Shown one piece after another: positions 31,681 to 42,766 of a stretch of 64,000 nucleotides of DNA. Under the pieces are notes generated by a model that worked only from the letters and a program-made list of their open reading frames with translations, was not told the DNA's origin and did no database searches. The position numbers and the translations under genes were made by a program. The stretch lies in NCBI GenBank assembly GCA_023614405.1, contig CM042688.1:74386253-74450252 (forward strand), read 5' to 3'. The DNA is from Avena insularis. Lineage: Eukaryota; Streptophyta; Magnoliopsida; Poales; Poaceae. The stretch's first letter is position 1. The number at the start of each line of letters is the position of its first letter.

Positions 31681-32862
31681 TTGCAGGGTTATGCTTCTGG
31701 TGGGTCTAAATGGGTACTCGATAGCGGATGCACGAGTCATATGACCGGAAGCAAGGAGATCATCACGGAGATGCAGCCAAATCATGATCATATAACCTTC
31801 TCCTATGGTGACAAGTCAAAATCTGAGGTATTGGGTCTCGACAAAGTTGTGGTAGCTCACAATATCTCTCTCGTGGACGTCATGCTTGTTGAGACCCTCG
31901 GGTACAACTTACTTTCAGTTTGCGCCCTTGGTAAGATGGGCTTTGCAGTTTATATTGATGCTAATTTGGTGGTACTCTTGTGGAGCAAGTCTCTAAAAGT
32001 CGCTTTCGTGGGATATGTCGAAAATGACCTGTGCGTGGTGGACTTTTCGGGGAAAACCACTACAGGCCTGATGTGTCTTTTCGAAAAGGTTGACGTGGGT
32101 TGGCTATGGCATCCCCGACTAGCCCATGTCAATATGAGAACTTTGAAAAGTCTCCACAAGGGTGGCCACATCCTTGGACTAAAAGAAAATGTCTCCTTTG
32201 CCAAAAATCGTGTTTGCAGGGCTTGTGTTGAAGGGAAAATGCATGACTCTCTTCAACGTAGGAAGACTATTATCTCGTCAAAAAGGATCTTAGAGCTCCT
32301 ACATGTGGACCTCTTCGGACCTCCATCTCATGCAACCCTCGGTGGGAAGAAGTACTGACTTGTGATCGTTGATGATTACTCAAGATACACTTGGGTTTAT
32401 TTCTTCAAGTTGAAGAGTGAAACTCAACAAACGGTCATCGACTTCACCAACGAGGTTCAACGTCAACACAACGTCCCTATTCTGGCTATAAGAAGTGACA
32501 ACGGCTCTGAGTTCAAGAACTACACCTTAAATGAGTTCCTAAGTGAAGAGGGGATAAGACATCAATATTCCGTTGCGTACACCCCTCAACAAAATGGTGT
32601 TGCCGAGAGGAAAAATAGGACTCTAATGGATATGGCAAGGTCAATGCTAGCCGAATTCAAGTCTCCTTATAATTTTTGGGCTGAAGCTATTTCTACCGCT
32701 TGTCACTCATCCAACCGTTTATACCTCCGTAAAATCTTGGGCAAGACTCCATATGAAATACTTACCGGTAACAAGCCAAAGATCTCTTTCGGGTATTCGG
32801 GTGTAAGTGTTTCTTTCTCATCAAAGGAGTTCGTTTATCTAAGTTTGAATCTGAGGCTCTAG
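31681..32862 (+). pseudogene. Copia protease-like junction and integrase of element D
   Basis: The frame starts GYASGGSKWVLDSGCTSHMTG, where DSG is the aspartic protease active site. The integrase zinc-binding region follows (HPRLAHVNMRTLKSLHKGGH and CRACVEGK, an HX4H..CX2C pattern). The catalytic core has HVDLFGP, RSDNGSEF and NGVAERKNRTL, giving the D, D and E residues. A single TGA at 32356-32358 interrupts GGKKY*LVIVDDYS. A frameshift near 32800 moves the end (FVGYGAESHTYRVYN) to another frame. Confidence 0.9.
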
Positions 32863-33848
32863 AAGGTATTTTTGTTGGTTATGGTGCCGAATCCCACACT
32901 TATAGAGTCTACAATAAGCTCTCCAGAACTGTTGTAGAATCTTGTAGTGTGGTGTTCAAAGAAAATGACTCCGTCTTGAGCAAGTTGATGTTTGTGATGC
33001 AGATGTTGAAATACCCCAAGATGCCATAAGAAGAATGGGCGTGGGATTTTTCCGCCCCATTGAGGAACCCCTTGTGGCAGATCGGGAAGGACAATGCTCT
33101 ACTCATGAAGAGCCCTCGTCTACACATACTCATCATGTTCCAACCATGGGAGTAACCTCTACACCATCTCCATCAACTGCTGAAGGTCAAGATGTTCCAG
33201 AAAGCTCTAGGCCGGATTTTCCGGTTGACACCAGATTATCCGGCCACCCCGCTCCTGACGACCAAATTGCTCCTGGTACTGAAGAAATCGATGCAAGCTC
33301 CAGGCCAGATTTTTTGGCTGGCCCTAGATTATCCGGTCCCTCACCAGTTCAAGCAAGTCCTAGGCAGCCTGATGAAGCTGCTACAAGTTTCTCCCAGGCT
33401 GGATTATCCGGCCTCTCCATCAGCCGGATTATCTGGCCCTGAATCACCTGTTTTTCAACAGTCTCCTATTACGGCTGCTGACCCACCTCAAGGGCACACT
33501 TCATCTCCGCCTACTACTATTATCCCAGATTCTAACCAAGGTCGAGCAAATGATTCCAATGAAGATTCATGTGATGAAACTATTCCACCAAGAGACAACA
33601 AGCTTATTGAACTTCGTCGCAAGGCTCATGCTGATCGGAACCTTGAGTTAAGGGGTCACACCCTTGACAAGGTTGTAGGTGACCTTCGACGAAGGGTTTC
33701 TACAAGAAGGGAATTGGCAAGTTTTGGTGAGCATCAAGCTCACATCTCAATGGTGGAACCCAAGAAAGTTTTTGAAGCTCTTGAAGATCCGGACTGGGTT
33801 GTTGCTATGCATGAAGAATTGAATAATTTCGAGCGCAACAAGGTCTAG
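32863..33848 (+). pseudogene. Integrase-RT spacer of element D with a palindrome-coded repeat
   Basis: This part of the polyprotein links integrase to RT. It includes SCSVVFKENDSVLSK (about 32940-32985) and later RRRVSTRRELASFGEHQAHI and EALEDPDWVVAMHEELNNFE, the usual lead-in to Copia RT. Between 33209 and 33437 three repeats of about 93 bases each hold a pair of GGATTATCCGG-type palindromes. They encode a Pro/Ser-rich low-complexity stretch with RPDFPVDTRLSG and RPDFLAGPRLSG. A frame change near 33440 and a TAG at 33847 (NKV*KLVEK) break it. Confidence 0.8.
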
Positions 33849-33854
33849 AAACTC

Positions 33855-35294
33855 GTGGAGAAACCCAAAGATTACCGCAATGTTATCGGCACTAAATGGA
33901 TATTTAAAAACAAGCAAGATGAGAATGGCATTGTTGTCAGGAACAAGGCGAGACTTGTGGCACAAGGATACTCTCAAGTTGAGGGCATTAACTTCGGCGA
34001 GACTTATGCTCTAGTGGCTCGACTTGAGTCCATCTGTATCCTTCTTGCTTATGCTGCCCATAAAAATTTTAAATTGCAGCAAATGGACGTCAAGAGTGCT
34101 TTCCTTAATGGTCCTCTACATGAGTTGGTATATGTAAAGCAACCCCCGGGATTTGAGGATCCTAACTTCCCGAACCATGTCTACAAACTCGATAAGGCAC
34201 TCTATGGCCTTAAACAAGCCCCACGTGCGTGGTATGAGCACCTTAAAGAGATTTTGCTAGACCGTGGCTTCGAAGTTGGGCAAATCGATCCCACTCTTTT
34301 TACTAAGAGGGTTAAGGGAGAGCTCTTCGTATGCCAACTATATGTAGACGATATCATCTTTGGTTCTACTAATAAAGCTATTAATTATGAATTTTCAAAG
34401 CTTATGACTAACATGTTTGAGATGTCTATGATGGGGGAATTACGGTTCTTTCTTGGATTCGAGATCAAGCAACTTAGAGAAGGAACCTTCATCAATCAAT
34501 CAAAGTACATCCAAGACATGCTCAAGAGATTCAAGATGACGGATCTTAATGGTGTCGCCACTCTAATGCAAACAAAATGTCACCTTGAACTTAACCCAAA
34601 TAGTAAAGATGTGGACCAAAAGGTATATCGGTCCATGATCGGCTCTCTTCTTTACCTCTGCGCATCTAGACCCGATGTCGTGTTGAGTGTGGGGGTGTGT
34701 GCAAGGTATCAAGCAGCTCCTAAAGAAAGCCACTTAGTGGCGGTCAAGAGGATCTTTCGATATTTGGTTCATTCCCCTAACTTTGGTCTATGGTATCCCA
34801 AGGGCTCCAATTTCTCTCTATGTGGTTATAGTGATTCAGATTGGGCTGGTGATAAGGATAATCGGAAATCCACTTCTGGAGCTCGTCAATTCTTGGGAAG
34901 ATCTCTAGTGTGTTGGTTATCTAAAAAGCAGAATTGTATCTCTCTCTCCACCGTCGAAGCTGAATATGTTGCTGCTGCTAGTGCTTGCACTCAGTTATTG
35001 TGGATGAGGCAAACTTTAAAGGAATACTGTGTCAATTGTGACAAAGTGCCTCTTTTATGTGATAATGAAAGTGCAATCAAAATTGCATACAATCCGGTAC
35101 AGCACACAAGGACAAAGCATATTGAGATTCAGAATCATTTTATTCGAGACCATGTTGCTCGAGGCGATATTGATCTATCTTTTGTGAGCACGAATAACCA
35201 ACTTGCTGATATTTTTACGAAGCCACTTGATGAAGCAAGATTTTTCTACTTGAGGAATGAGCTAAATATCATTGATTCCAGGAGTTTGTCTTGA
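33855..35294 (+). pseudogene. Copia reverse transcriptase and RNase H of element D
   Basis: A 479-codon open frame is cut from its upstream part only by one TAG at 33847. The RT region has [54 protein letters not shown] and the catalytic [12 protein letters not shown]. RNase H has [30 protein letters not shown] and [12 protein letters not shown], supplying the D-E-D residues. The frame ends [20 protein letters not shown] then NIIDS, typical of SIRE/Maximus. This is the best preserved coding region in the window. Confidence 0.95.
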
Positions 35295-36318
35295 TTACCC
35301 ATGCACTCACTCATACATCTCAGTCATTTGGTCTAGATGTGGGCATGGATATAGGGGGAGTGTGGTCCTAATTAATTGGGCTAACCCTCCCCCCATAATG
35401 CCAAAAGCAAGATAAATCATTTCTCTAAATATCATTTTGTGATATGTGAGCTTATTGATGAGTATTGGTCGTGAACCCAAGATATATCTTCGTGGTGTCA
35501 CACCATACACGCCAACAAGGTGGCTTCGGCCACCGCCCTCTCCCTTGAGGAGAATTGGATTTTTATGGATCTTTTTGGTTGTTTTTGCTCATCTCATGTT
35601 CTTATGGGAATCACACTCAATTTTGGCTTTTATTTGATTTGGTTCTTGCAATTTTGAGTGTATAGTACCATCTCAGTTTGTCTTTCTTAATCCTAAGCCC
35701 TTCTCCACCCCTAAGCCATCTATTCTTGCACACGAGTCCCTTGTACACCTTGTGGGGGTGTTGTTTGGGGACGCGCGGGCCTGAAACTGTATACAACAGA
35801 AATTCAGATTTGAGGCCGGATAATCCGGCCCAAGTGTAGGCCGGATAATCCGGCCCTGGCGGATTTCATCTTAAAGGGTAGGGATCGGGGGGAAGGGCTC
35901 ATAACGAGCAACACTTCTCCCCAACCCTCTCCTCCTCCTCAACCGCCGCCTGACGTCCCCCACCCTCCCCGGAGCCTCTCCAGCCACCAGATTTTCCGGG
36001 CCTCCCCGGATCTTCTTCTCCGCGCCTCTGGGTACCTTCTCCTCCGTGTTCTTCCTCCAATGAGTGAGGGTAACTCCCTCTCTCCCCATCTTTGGCTAGA
36101 TGTGTTATTTATTGGGTGGAACATTGTCTAGAAGGATGTTGTTTCACGTAGAAATCGTAGTCTTGCAGTTTCTAGGCCCGATCTACTTTTGCATTCAATC
36201 TAGGTGAAGTCGAAAATTTCTGCCAGGGCCGGATTATCCGCCCCTGGCCAGGCCGGATAATCTTCCTGACAGATTCAACTCTGGTTTAGTTTCACCATAT
36301 TGTGTGCTTTGAGTAGAT
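35295..36318 (+). other. Leader region before ORF3 of element D, with palindrome pairs
   Basis: About 1 kb without a gene. It contains two perfect palindromes GGCCGGATAATCCGGCC at 35814-35830 and 35839-35855, a C/T-rich stretch at 35910-36060 like a plant 5' UTR, and another palindrome pair at 36227-36262. These are the same sequences as in the LTR enhancer position, so this may be an internal promoter and leader for ORF3. That function is inference. Confidence 0.6.
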
Positions 36319-37863
36319 TTGACTGATGAACTTTTTGACTACTTTTTCCATGCTCTCTCTTGGACTTGTGTGTATGCTTATCCCCATGCTATCGCCCTTG
36401 TTATCCTCACTGGTGGTTCTAGTGTTCCCAAGACCTACAAGCGCCGTCCTCGCGGTAAATACTTTCGGGACGACGGACAGGGTAACTTAGTAGACGAGGG
36501 TGATTTGAGGAGAAGAAAGAACAAAGAGAAGCGCCTGGCTGAACAAGAAAATAGGACTAGAAAGGGGGTGTCCAAAAGGAAGGTCAAAGAGCCCAAGATC
36601 AACTACAAGGCTTTGGATCCAGTTACTTATTCCTCTATCTGTCACCGTGATTTGTTTGCGGAGTTGCCTCGTGATTGTGAGCTGGGAGATGCTCGCTTTT
36701 GGTGTGCTGAACAGAAAGGTATTTTTGAAGATGTGTATGCTAGGCTGAACATTAGGCCTATGCACCCGCTGGTTCTTGCTGAGGCCTTGGAGAAGCCCCA
36801 CCTTGTGGAGGCCATGTATGTGGCTGAGCGGATGGGGCTGCACCATCTCATGTCTCTCTAGTGCTCATATGACTCTGAGGTGGTGAAGCAGTTCTTTTCC
36901 ACTTTGGTTATTTGTGGCAATGAGCATCGCACTATGAAGTGGATGACTCGTGACAGGCCTATGACTGCTGATTTCTATGTGTTTGCTGAGGTTCTTGGAT
37001 AGAATTTCTGCAACAGGGATAGGGCCAGTGGCCACCGCATCATCACTCAGCTGAAGCCCAACAAAGATGCAGCTCTCTCTCCTTGCACAATGGACAATGG
37101 CATTGTGGGTACTCTTGCTGGTCTTGCTCCTATCTATGCTGCTTTGGTCGATCTCTTCCGTGATTCCATCACTCCAAGTGGAGGCAACAATGATAGTATT
37201 CGTGGTCACCATGTTCAGCTCCTTGCTTTCTCCCATGAGGTTGCCTTGTGTGAGGATGAGTCCGTGCAATACAATCTAGATGTGATGGACTTCATCTACC
37301 ATGAATTGATTGATGCAATGTTCAACCGGCTGTCCATTCCTTATGCTCCCTACATTATGATGCTCATCACGCACCTGCTTCCTTCTGAAGATTTCAACAT
37401 TGATGTTGTGCATAAGGCAAAGAAGATCTACACCAAGGTTCAGAAGACCTCTCACCCCTCCTCTGCTCCTGAGGGTCTCATGAGGGATGCTCGCAGGCCT
37501 CCAGTGCCCCCCGTTGCTCGTGAGATCAAGCAGTTGAATTGGTTCCAGCGGAACATCCTTTGCATGGGCGTGGACACACGCAAGGGCCAATATGAGGCGT
37601 ACAAGCAGCGCCATGAGTTGGCTCACTCTCAGCAGCTCATCCTTCACCATGTGTCCGGTGCTTCTGGTGATCCCTCGGCTCCTACCCCTCCCACACCATA
37701 TGCCCGGTGGAACTCTTCTTCCGGGCTGAACTATGGAGAGATGGAGCGTCACTTGTTCCCCTCTGCGGCCACTGTTGATGATGAGGATGATGACACAGAG
37801 GAGCTTGAAGATGAGGACGAGAACAAGGACAAGGACGAGGATGAGGATGAGGACTACGAGTGA
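36319..37863 (+). pseudogene. ORF3 of element D (extra ORF after pol)
   Basis: The frame starts near 36319 and includes a basic segment (YKRRPRGKYFRDDGQG, RRRKNKEKRLAEQENR), SSICHRDLFAELPRDCELGD, ARFWCAEQKGIFEDVYARLN and HPLVLAEALEKPHLVEAMYV. TAG stops at 36859 and near 37000 interrupt it. The last 257 codons (37090-37863) stay open with FRDSITPSGGNNDS and IKQLNWFQRNILCMGVDTRK, and end in a run of Asp and Glu. SIRE/Maximus elements carry a long ORF here, sometimes called env-like. I see no signal peptide or transmembrane anchor, so an envelope role is not supported. Confidence 0.7.
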
Positions 37864-38403
37864 TCCCTTGGGGCGCTAACATCGCTCTTCTTCCTTTTTG
37901 GCGTCTCGATGCCAAAGGGGGAGAAGTAGTTCTATTATGTCTTCGAGGATTTGCATGGTTCGGGCATAAGCACTTGCATTTTTTCCTATTCGTTGTTTTC
38001 TCGCTTGTGCCCATTTAGCATTGAACTTTAAATTTGTGATTTGTGGTTCGTTTGAGACTCTGTGACAGTGGTTGTCTGGATTTATCTCATGGATTATGCT
38101 TATGGAATCATCTATTCATATCCTATTATGTTGGGAATCTTTATCGAGGAAGGCGCTTATATTGGGTATCACGTTGATAATTTTGGCTATTTCAAGGATG
38201 CCTCTCTCCCTATCTCAGTGGTATGATTATTTTGTTCACATGTCAATGAAATAGATTCACCTATTTGTGTGCATTTGTATTCAAATGCAAAATTCTAATA
38301 TGCACACATTGAGGGGGAGTCTCTTCCATGTTTATTGCTGGTAGTCTTGTGATCCTTTCCTGCAAATCCCAGTATTGTCATCTAACACCAAAAAGGGGGA
38401 GAT
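37864..38403 (+). other. 3' untranslated region and polypurine tract of element D
   Basis: No gene is seen. GGGGGAG-type tracts occur at 37918-37926 and 38312-38320. The final one, AAAAAGGGGGAGA at about 38390-38402, immediately precedes the 3' LTR and is the polypurine tract. Confidence 0.75.
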
Positions 38404-39678
38404 TGAAAGAACATTTCATGTTTTCCTGTGTTTTGTGTGTTAGATAACAATATTGTGGAGTTTTCTCATGTGCGCTAAGTGTGCAGGAGTTTTGGGGGGG
38501 GGGGGATTATCCGCCCCACCAAGGGCCGGATAATCTGGCCTACCTCATTGATCAAAGGCTGCCAAGGCGCGTCACTCAAGAGGGGCGGATTATCTCCTGG
38601 AAAATCCGAACTGGGGCGGTTTTTCCTCCCCAGGCCAGATAATCCGGCTTTCGCATGGGCCAGATAATCCGGCCCCAGAATTTGACCAAAGCATGCCAAG
38701 GCGCGTCGCTCAGAGTCCGGTCGGATTTTCTCCTGGAAAATCCGAACTGGGGCGGTTTTTCCTCCCCAGGCCGGATAATCTGGCCTTCACATGGGGCCAA
38801 ATAATCCGGCCCCCAGAAGACGATCAAGGGTAAGCTCGGCGCGACACTCAGACAGGGGGCGGATTATCTACCGGATATTCCGAGTCTGGGGCCGAGTTTT
38901 CCCTAGGCCGGATAATCCAGCCCCCAAAGATTCCAATGACTTGGTTTTGGAAGGGGGTATAAATATCCCTCCTTCCCCAACGTTCAGAACTCTTGATTCA
39001 CTCGAAATTATTCAGACACTTTGCAAGAGCTCCCATTCTAGATCTCCCACTTCAACCACCTGAAGGCTTCGATCTTTGGGGGAATTGAAGGAGGAGAGAA
39101 TCGTCATCGTCATCATGAATCAAGCGCATCAACTCCTCTCCATTCATTTGGAGAAATCCCTGATCTAGTATTCTTGTGAATATCTAGAACTTGTTCTTTG
39201 TTATTGATAACTTGTTCCTGTGGCAGCTTGTTGTCATTACGAGAGCCTCCAAGTTGACTGTGGAGTTGTGCCCCGCTAGTAGTGTAAAGGCACGGGTACC
39301 CGCCTCGAAGGGTCCCTATAGTGGAAAGGTGGATCAGGCCTTTGGTGGCGGGATCCATCGGAGAATAGGGTGAGGCCTATTGTGGCGTGGTGGTCTTAGT
39401 ACCGCCCACCCCTCCAACACAGACGTACTTCCCTTAACAAGGAAGGAACTGCGGTCAAACAAACCTTGTGTCTCCGCGTGCTTCACTACGGTTTACCCGT
39501 TCCTCTTCCACTCGCTCTTTACTCGCTAGTAGATAGGTTTGCATATAGGGAAATTCCACCTAATAGTTTATCTAGAGAATTTACCTTTTATGCTAAACCT
39601 AAAATTGAAAAAGCATTAAAATTTGAAGTAGCACCTATTCACCCCCCCCCACTCTAGGTGCCCATACGATCCATTTCA
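38404..39678 (+). repeat. 3' LTR of element D
   Basis: This LTR of 1275 bases matches 27895-29193. It has the same TATA box at 38958-38965 and a similar G run near 38496. The third palindrome module is shorter than in the 5' LTR, with a single palindrome at about 38908-38923 where the 5' LTR has two. The TSD CCTTA follows at 39679. Confidence 0.92.
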
Positions 39679-40138
39679 CCTTACGGCTTCAATGGCACCT
39701 TCTATCGTCGTTCCTAGCCCATCATCCGCCTCGACATCCTGGCAGCATTTTACCACCTCTATTGTCTGGGTGCTAGCAACTTTGCTACGCTCAATAGGGC
39801 CTTGGTCTGCTTGCTGCCAAAGAAAAACCAAGCGGCGAACATCAACGATTATAGACCGATAAGTCTGATCCATTCCTTTGCCAACTTATTCAGCAAGGTG
39901 TTGGCGCGGCATCTAGCTCCCCTGATGGGGGAGCTTATCTCCGACGCACAGAGTGCATTCCTGAAATCTTTCTCCATTCACGAGAACTTCCTGTATATTC
40001 GCAACCTGGCCCGCTCCTTACACCGCAAGAAAAGGCCCTGCCTGCTCATCAAGCTGGACGTCGCCCGCGCCTTTCACTCTATGTCCTGGGAATTCCTCCT
40101 CAACCTGCTCCAGCAGCTCAGCTTCCTGCCATGTTGGC
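39679..40138 (+). pseudogene. LINE-1 part 3: N-terminal half of reverse transcriptase
   Basis: The frame continues from the 26-base part 2: GPYGFNGTFYRR, then ALVCLLPKKNQAANINDYRP and ISLIHSFANLFSKVLARHLA, then SDAQSAFLKSFSIHENFLYI and LLIKLDVARAFHSMSWEFLL. These are RT motifs 0 to A of plant L1 LINEs, with the catalytic Asp in KLDVARAF. A stop near 39715 and other changes show decay. It ends at the TSD TTGGC of element E. Confidence 0.9.
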
Positions 40139-41637
40139 TGATACGTCCATTTTGCATCACTATTCTATATCATAATTTACTGTTATTCATTGATATATTT
40201 CATATTAAGATATGATACTTATGTTATTTCATCTGTTTTTTTGCATGGTTGATGACTTTTTGAGGATGGACCGCTGAAGTCAGGATTCTGATGGAAAAGG
40301 CACCATTTGGAGGCAAAATTCACGAAGATCGGAAAATCCCGGAAAACATATGGAAAATCATATTTTTCCAGAAGACGAAGGATGCCAGAAGAGGGAGCAG
40401 AGATGGGCCACAGGGGGCCCACACCACCCCCTGGCGCGGGCCAGCCCTAGCCACGCCACCAGGTGGTGTGGCCACCCTGGCCCACCTCTGGCTCTGCTCT
40501 TTGGCGTATATATTCCCCATGAAACCCTAAGACTCGAGGAGGGACCACAGAAAGATTCCGCCGCCTCTGCGGGGCGGAAAACTGCAGAGAGAGAAAGAGC
40601 TCTCCGGTAGGCAGAAATCTGCCGGTGAAATTCCTTCCCGGAGAGGGGAGATCGTTGCCATCAACACCATCATCAATATGGACTTCATCGGGATCATCAT
40701 CATCTTCACCAGCACCATCATCACCACTCCGTACCGCTGTAACAATTGGGTTAAATCTTGCATAGTTCTTAGGGGAAACTTTCCCGTTATTGATTACTTG
40801 TTATAGTTGATGCCATTGAGTGGAACCATTGAATTATTGTTATGTTCAGATTGTTACTTATCATTATTTCACCTCTGATCTTGATCCACATGATGTCTTT
40901 TGAGTAGTTCGTTTAGTTCTTGAGGACATGGGAGAAGTCATGTTGTTAGTAGTGGAATTGTGTTGAGAAAGATTCAGTAGTTTGTTATTTAAGTTGTGGT
41001 GTTATTCTTCTAGTGGTATCACGTGAACATCGACTACATGATACTTCACCTTTATGGGCCTAGGGGAATGCATTGTGAATTTGGCTACTAATCGTAGGGG
41101 TTGCCGGAGTGACAGAAACCTAAACCCCCGTTAGGAAACCTTTGCACAAGGGAGTGTAGGATCTCAGAGTTTAAAGCTATGGTTAGGTTTCTATCTTAAT
41201 TACTTTCTTGTACTTGCGGATGCTTGCAAGGGGTATAATCACAAGTATGTATTAGTCCTAGGAAGGTCGATTACATTAGCAGGTTCACCCACACAACACT
41301 TATCAAACTAAACAAGATTAATCAACTATATGAAGCGAAAGCACTTGACAGTATTCCCATGTGTCCTCGAGAACGTTTGGTCATCTTAAGTAATACAACC
41401 GGCTTGTCCTTTGCTAAAGAAAGGATTGGGCCACTTCCTGCATCTATTATTATTGTATTTTATTTACTCGCACTTTATTTATCTGCATTATCAAAAACCC
41501 TAAAACTCCGTTTGCTAAGTATTTACAGAGAAATTACTGCTCCAAGCCACTCGTCAACACCTTCTGCTCCTTGTTGGGTTCGACACTCTTACTTAGCGAA
41601 AATACTGTGATATACCCCCTATACTTGTGGGTCATCA
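40139..41637 (+). repeat. 5' LTR of element E
   Basis: This LTR of 1499 bases runs from TGATACGTCCATTTTGCATC to GTGGGTCATCA. It has a TATA box (TATATAT, 40507-40513) preceded by an inverted repeat CCACACCACC (40419-40428) and GGTGGTGTGG (40462-40471). A CATCATCATC-rich stretch lies near 40660-40730. ORFs inside are not genes. Confidence 0.92.
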
Positions 41638-41648
41638 AGACTATTTTC

Positions 41649-41666
41649 TGGCACCGTTGCCGGGGA
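41649..41666 (+). other. Primer binding site of element E, tRNA-Asp
   Basis: TGGCACCGTTGCCGGGGA matches the complement of the tRNA-Asp 3' end with one mismatch, 11 bases inside the LTR. Confidence 0.85.
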
Positions 41667-41751
41667 GTGAAGCGCTATTGGAGAGTGGAACTGGTAAAGG
41701 AAACTTCTACTGTCAGTATTATTTATTTCCGTTAGTTACTTTATTTTCAAT

Positions 41752-42618
41752 ATGGATAATTCACTTAGTTTCTTATTTTAAGAATACTACTACCCTTTGC
41801 TAAGGTAGTAGATGAACCACCACCTGCTGAAAATGATACTTTCAAGATATCTACAAGAATTATTGATCGTGTTATGGATAACTACTATTTTGGGGATGGA
41901 ACTGTCCATCCCGGTGATCATTTGCTCTTTATACACGAATTATGCGGGTTATTCAAGTGTGCAGGTATTACAACAGATCAAGTCAAGAAGAAGTTATTCT
42001 CATTATCACTGAAAGGAAGAGCTAATGAATGGTACAAGCTGCTGAAGAATGGTCAAGCTCTTGAATTACCTCTCTTTTATTCAAAATTTTATCCTCCTAG
42101 TGAGATTCATAAAGATCGGAATCAAATATATAACTTTTGGCCTCGTGATGGAGAGAGTATAGCTCAAGCTTGGGGGAGATTGAAGTTACTAATGCGCAAA
42201 TGTCCCATTCATGAGCTCCCTAACAATATTATGATCAATAACTTTTATGCAAGACTTTCTCTTCATGATAAGGATCTATTAGATGCTTCTTGTGCTGGAT
42301 CATTTACACGCATGGAAGAAGAAGCTAAATGGGATCTTCTAGACCGTATTCAAGACAATGTTTAAGCATGGGAGAATGAAAAAGGAAGAAAGTCAGGTAT
42401 AAATTATGATTATGAATGCATTAAATCTTTTATGGGAACTGATGACTTTCATAATATTAGTAATGCTTATGGTCTAGACTCTCAAGCTATTGCAAGTTAT
42501 TTTAAAGCTTTTGCTTCTTATATTGAAATTCCTAAAAAGAAGTGGAATAAGTATCATGAACCATATAAAGATATTACTAATTGTGTTCCTGCAAGAGACA
42601 CCAAAGTTTATCATTAAT
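41752..42618 (+). pseudogene. gag of element E
   Basis: The likely start is ATG at 41752 (MDNSLSF). After early stops the frame is open from 41874 with DNYYFGDGTVHPGDHLLFIH, KGRANEWYKLLKNGQA, LPLFYSKFYPPSEIHKDRNQ, FWPRDGESIAQAWGRLKLLM and HELPNNIMINNFYARLS, the Retrotrans_gag domain of Athila-like elements. A stop near 42363 interrupts it, and the end continues as ASYIEIPKKKWNKYHEPYKD to 42617. Gag is the only retroviral-type protein seen in this element. Confidence 0.82.
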
Positions 42619-42766
42619 CATATTTTACCGAACCTTACATTGAGAAAATGCATTTCCCAGTTAATATAAAGGAACACTCGATGATAGCTAGTATGGTTAA
42701 TGAAAGTACAAATAAAGTTGTTGAACCTGGTGAACAAATAGCTGTTGAACCTGTAAAATAGCAAAT

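Larger units (their letters stand above)
27895..39678 (+). mobile_element. Element D: SIRE/Maximus-like Copia retrotransposon
   Basis: Two LTRs (27895-29193 and 38404-39678) flank 9.2 kb. The element is bounded by a perfect TSD, CCTTA, at 27890-27894 and 39679-39683. The order gag, protease, integrase, RT, RNase H is that of Ty1/Copia. The large size (11.8 kb), the Met-type primer site and a long extra ORF after pol fit the SIRE/Maximus lineage. It has single-base nonsense and frameshift changes, so this copy is inactive, but it is well preserved. It is inserted in LINE-1 within the GPYGF codons. Confidence 0.92.

Noticed and set aside
36319..37863. ORF3 as a true envelope gene
   Set aside because: No signal peptide, cleavage site or membrane anchor is visible; only the position recalls env.
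41649..41666. tRNA gene
   Set aside because: The match to tRNA-Asp is only 18 bases at the LTR boundary, which is a primer binding site.
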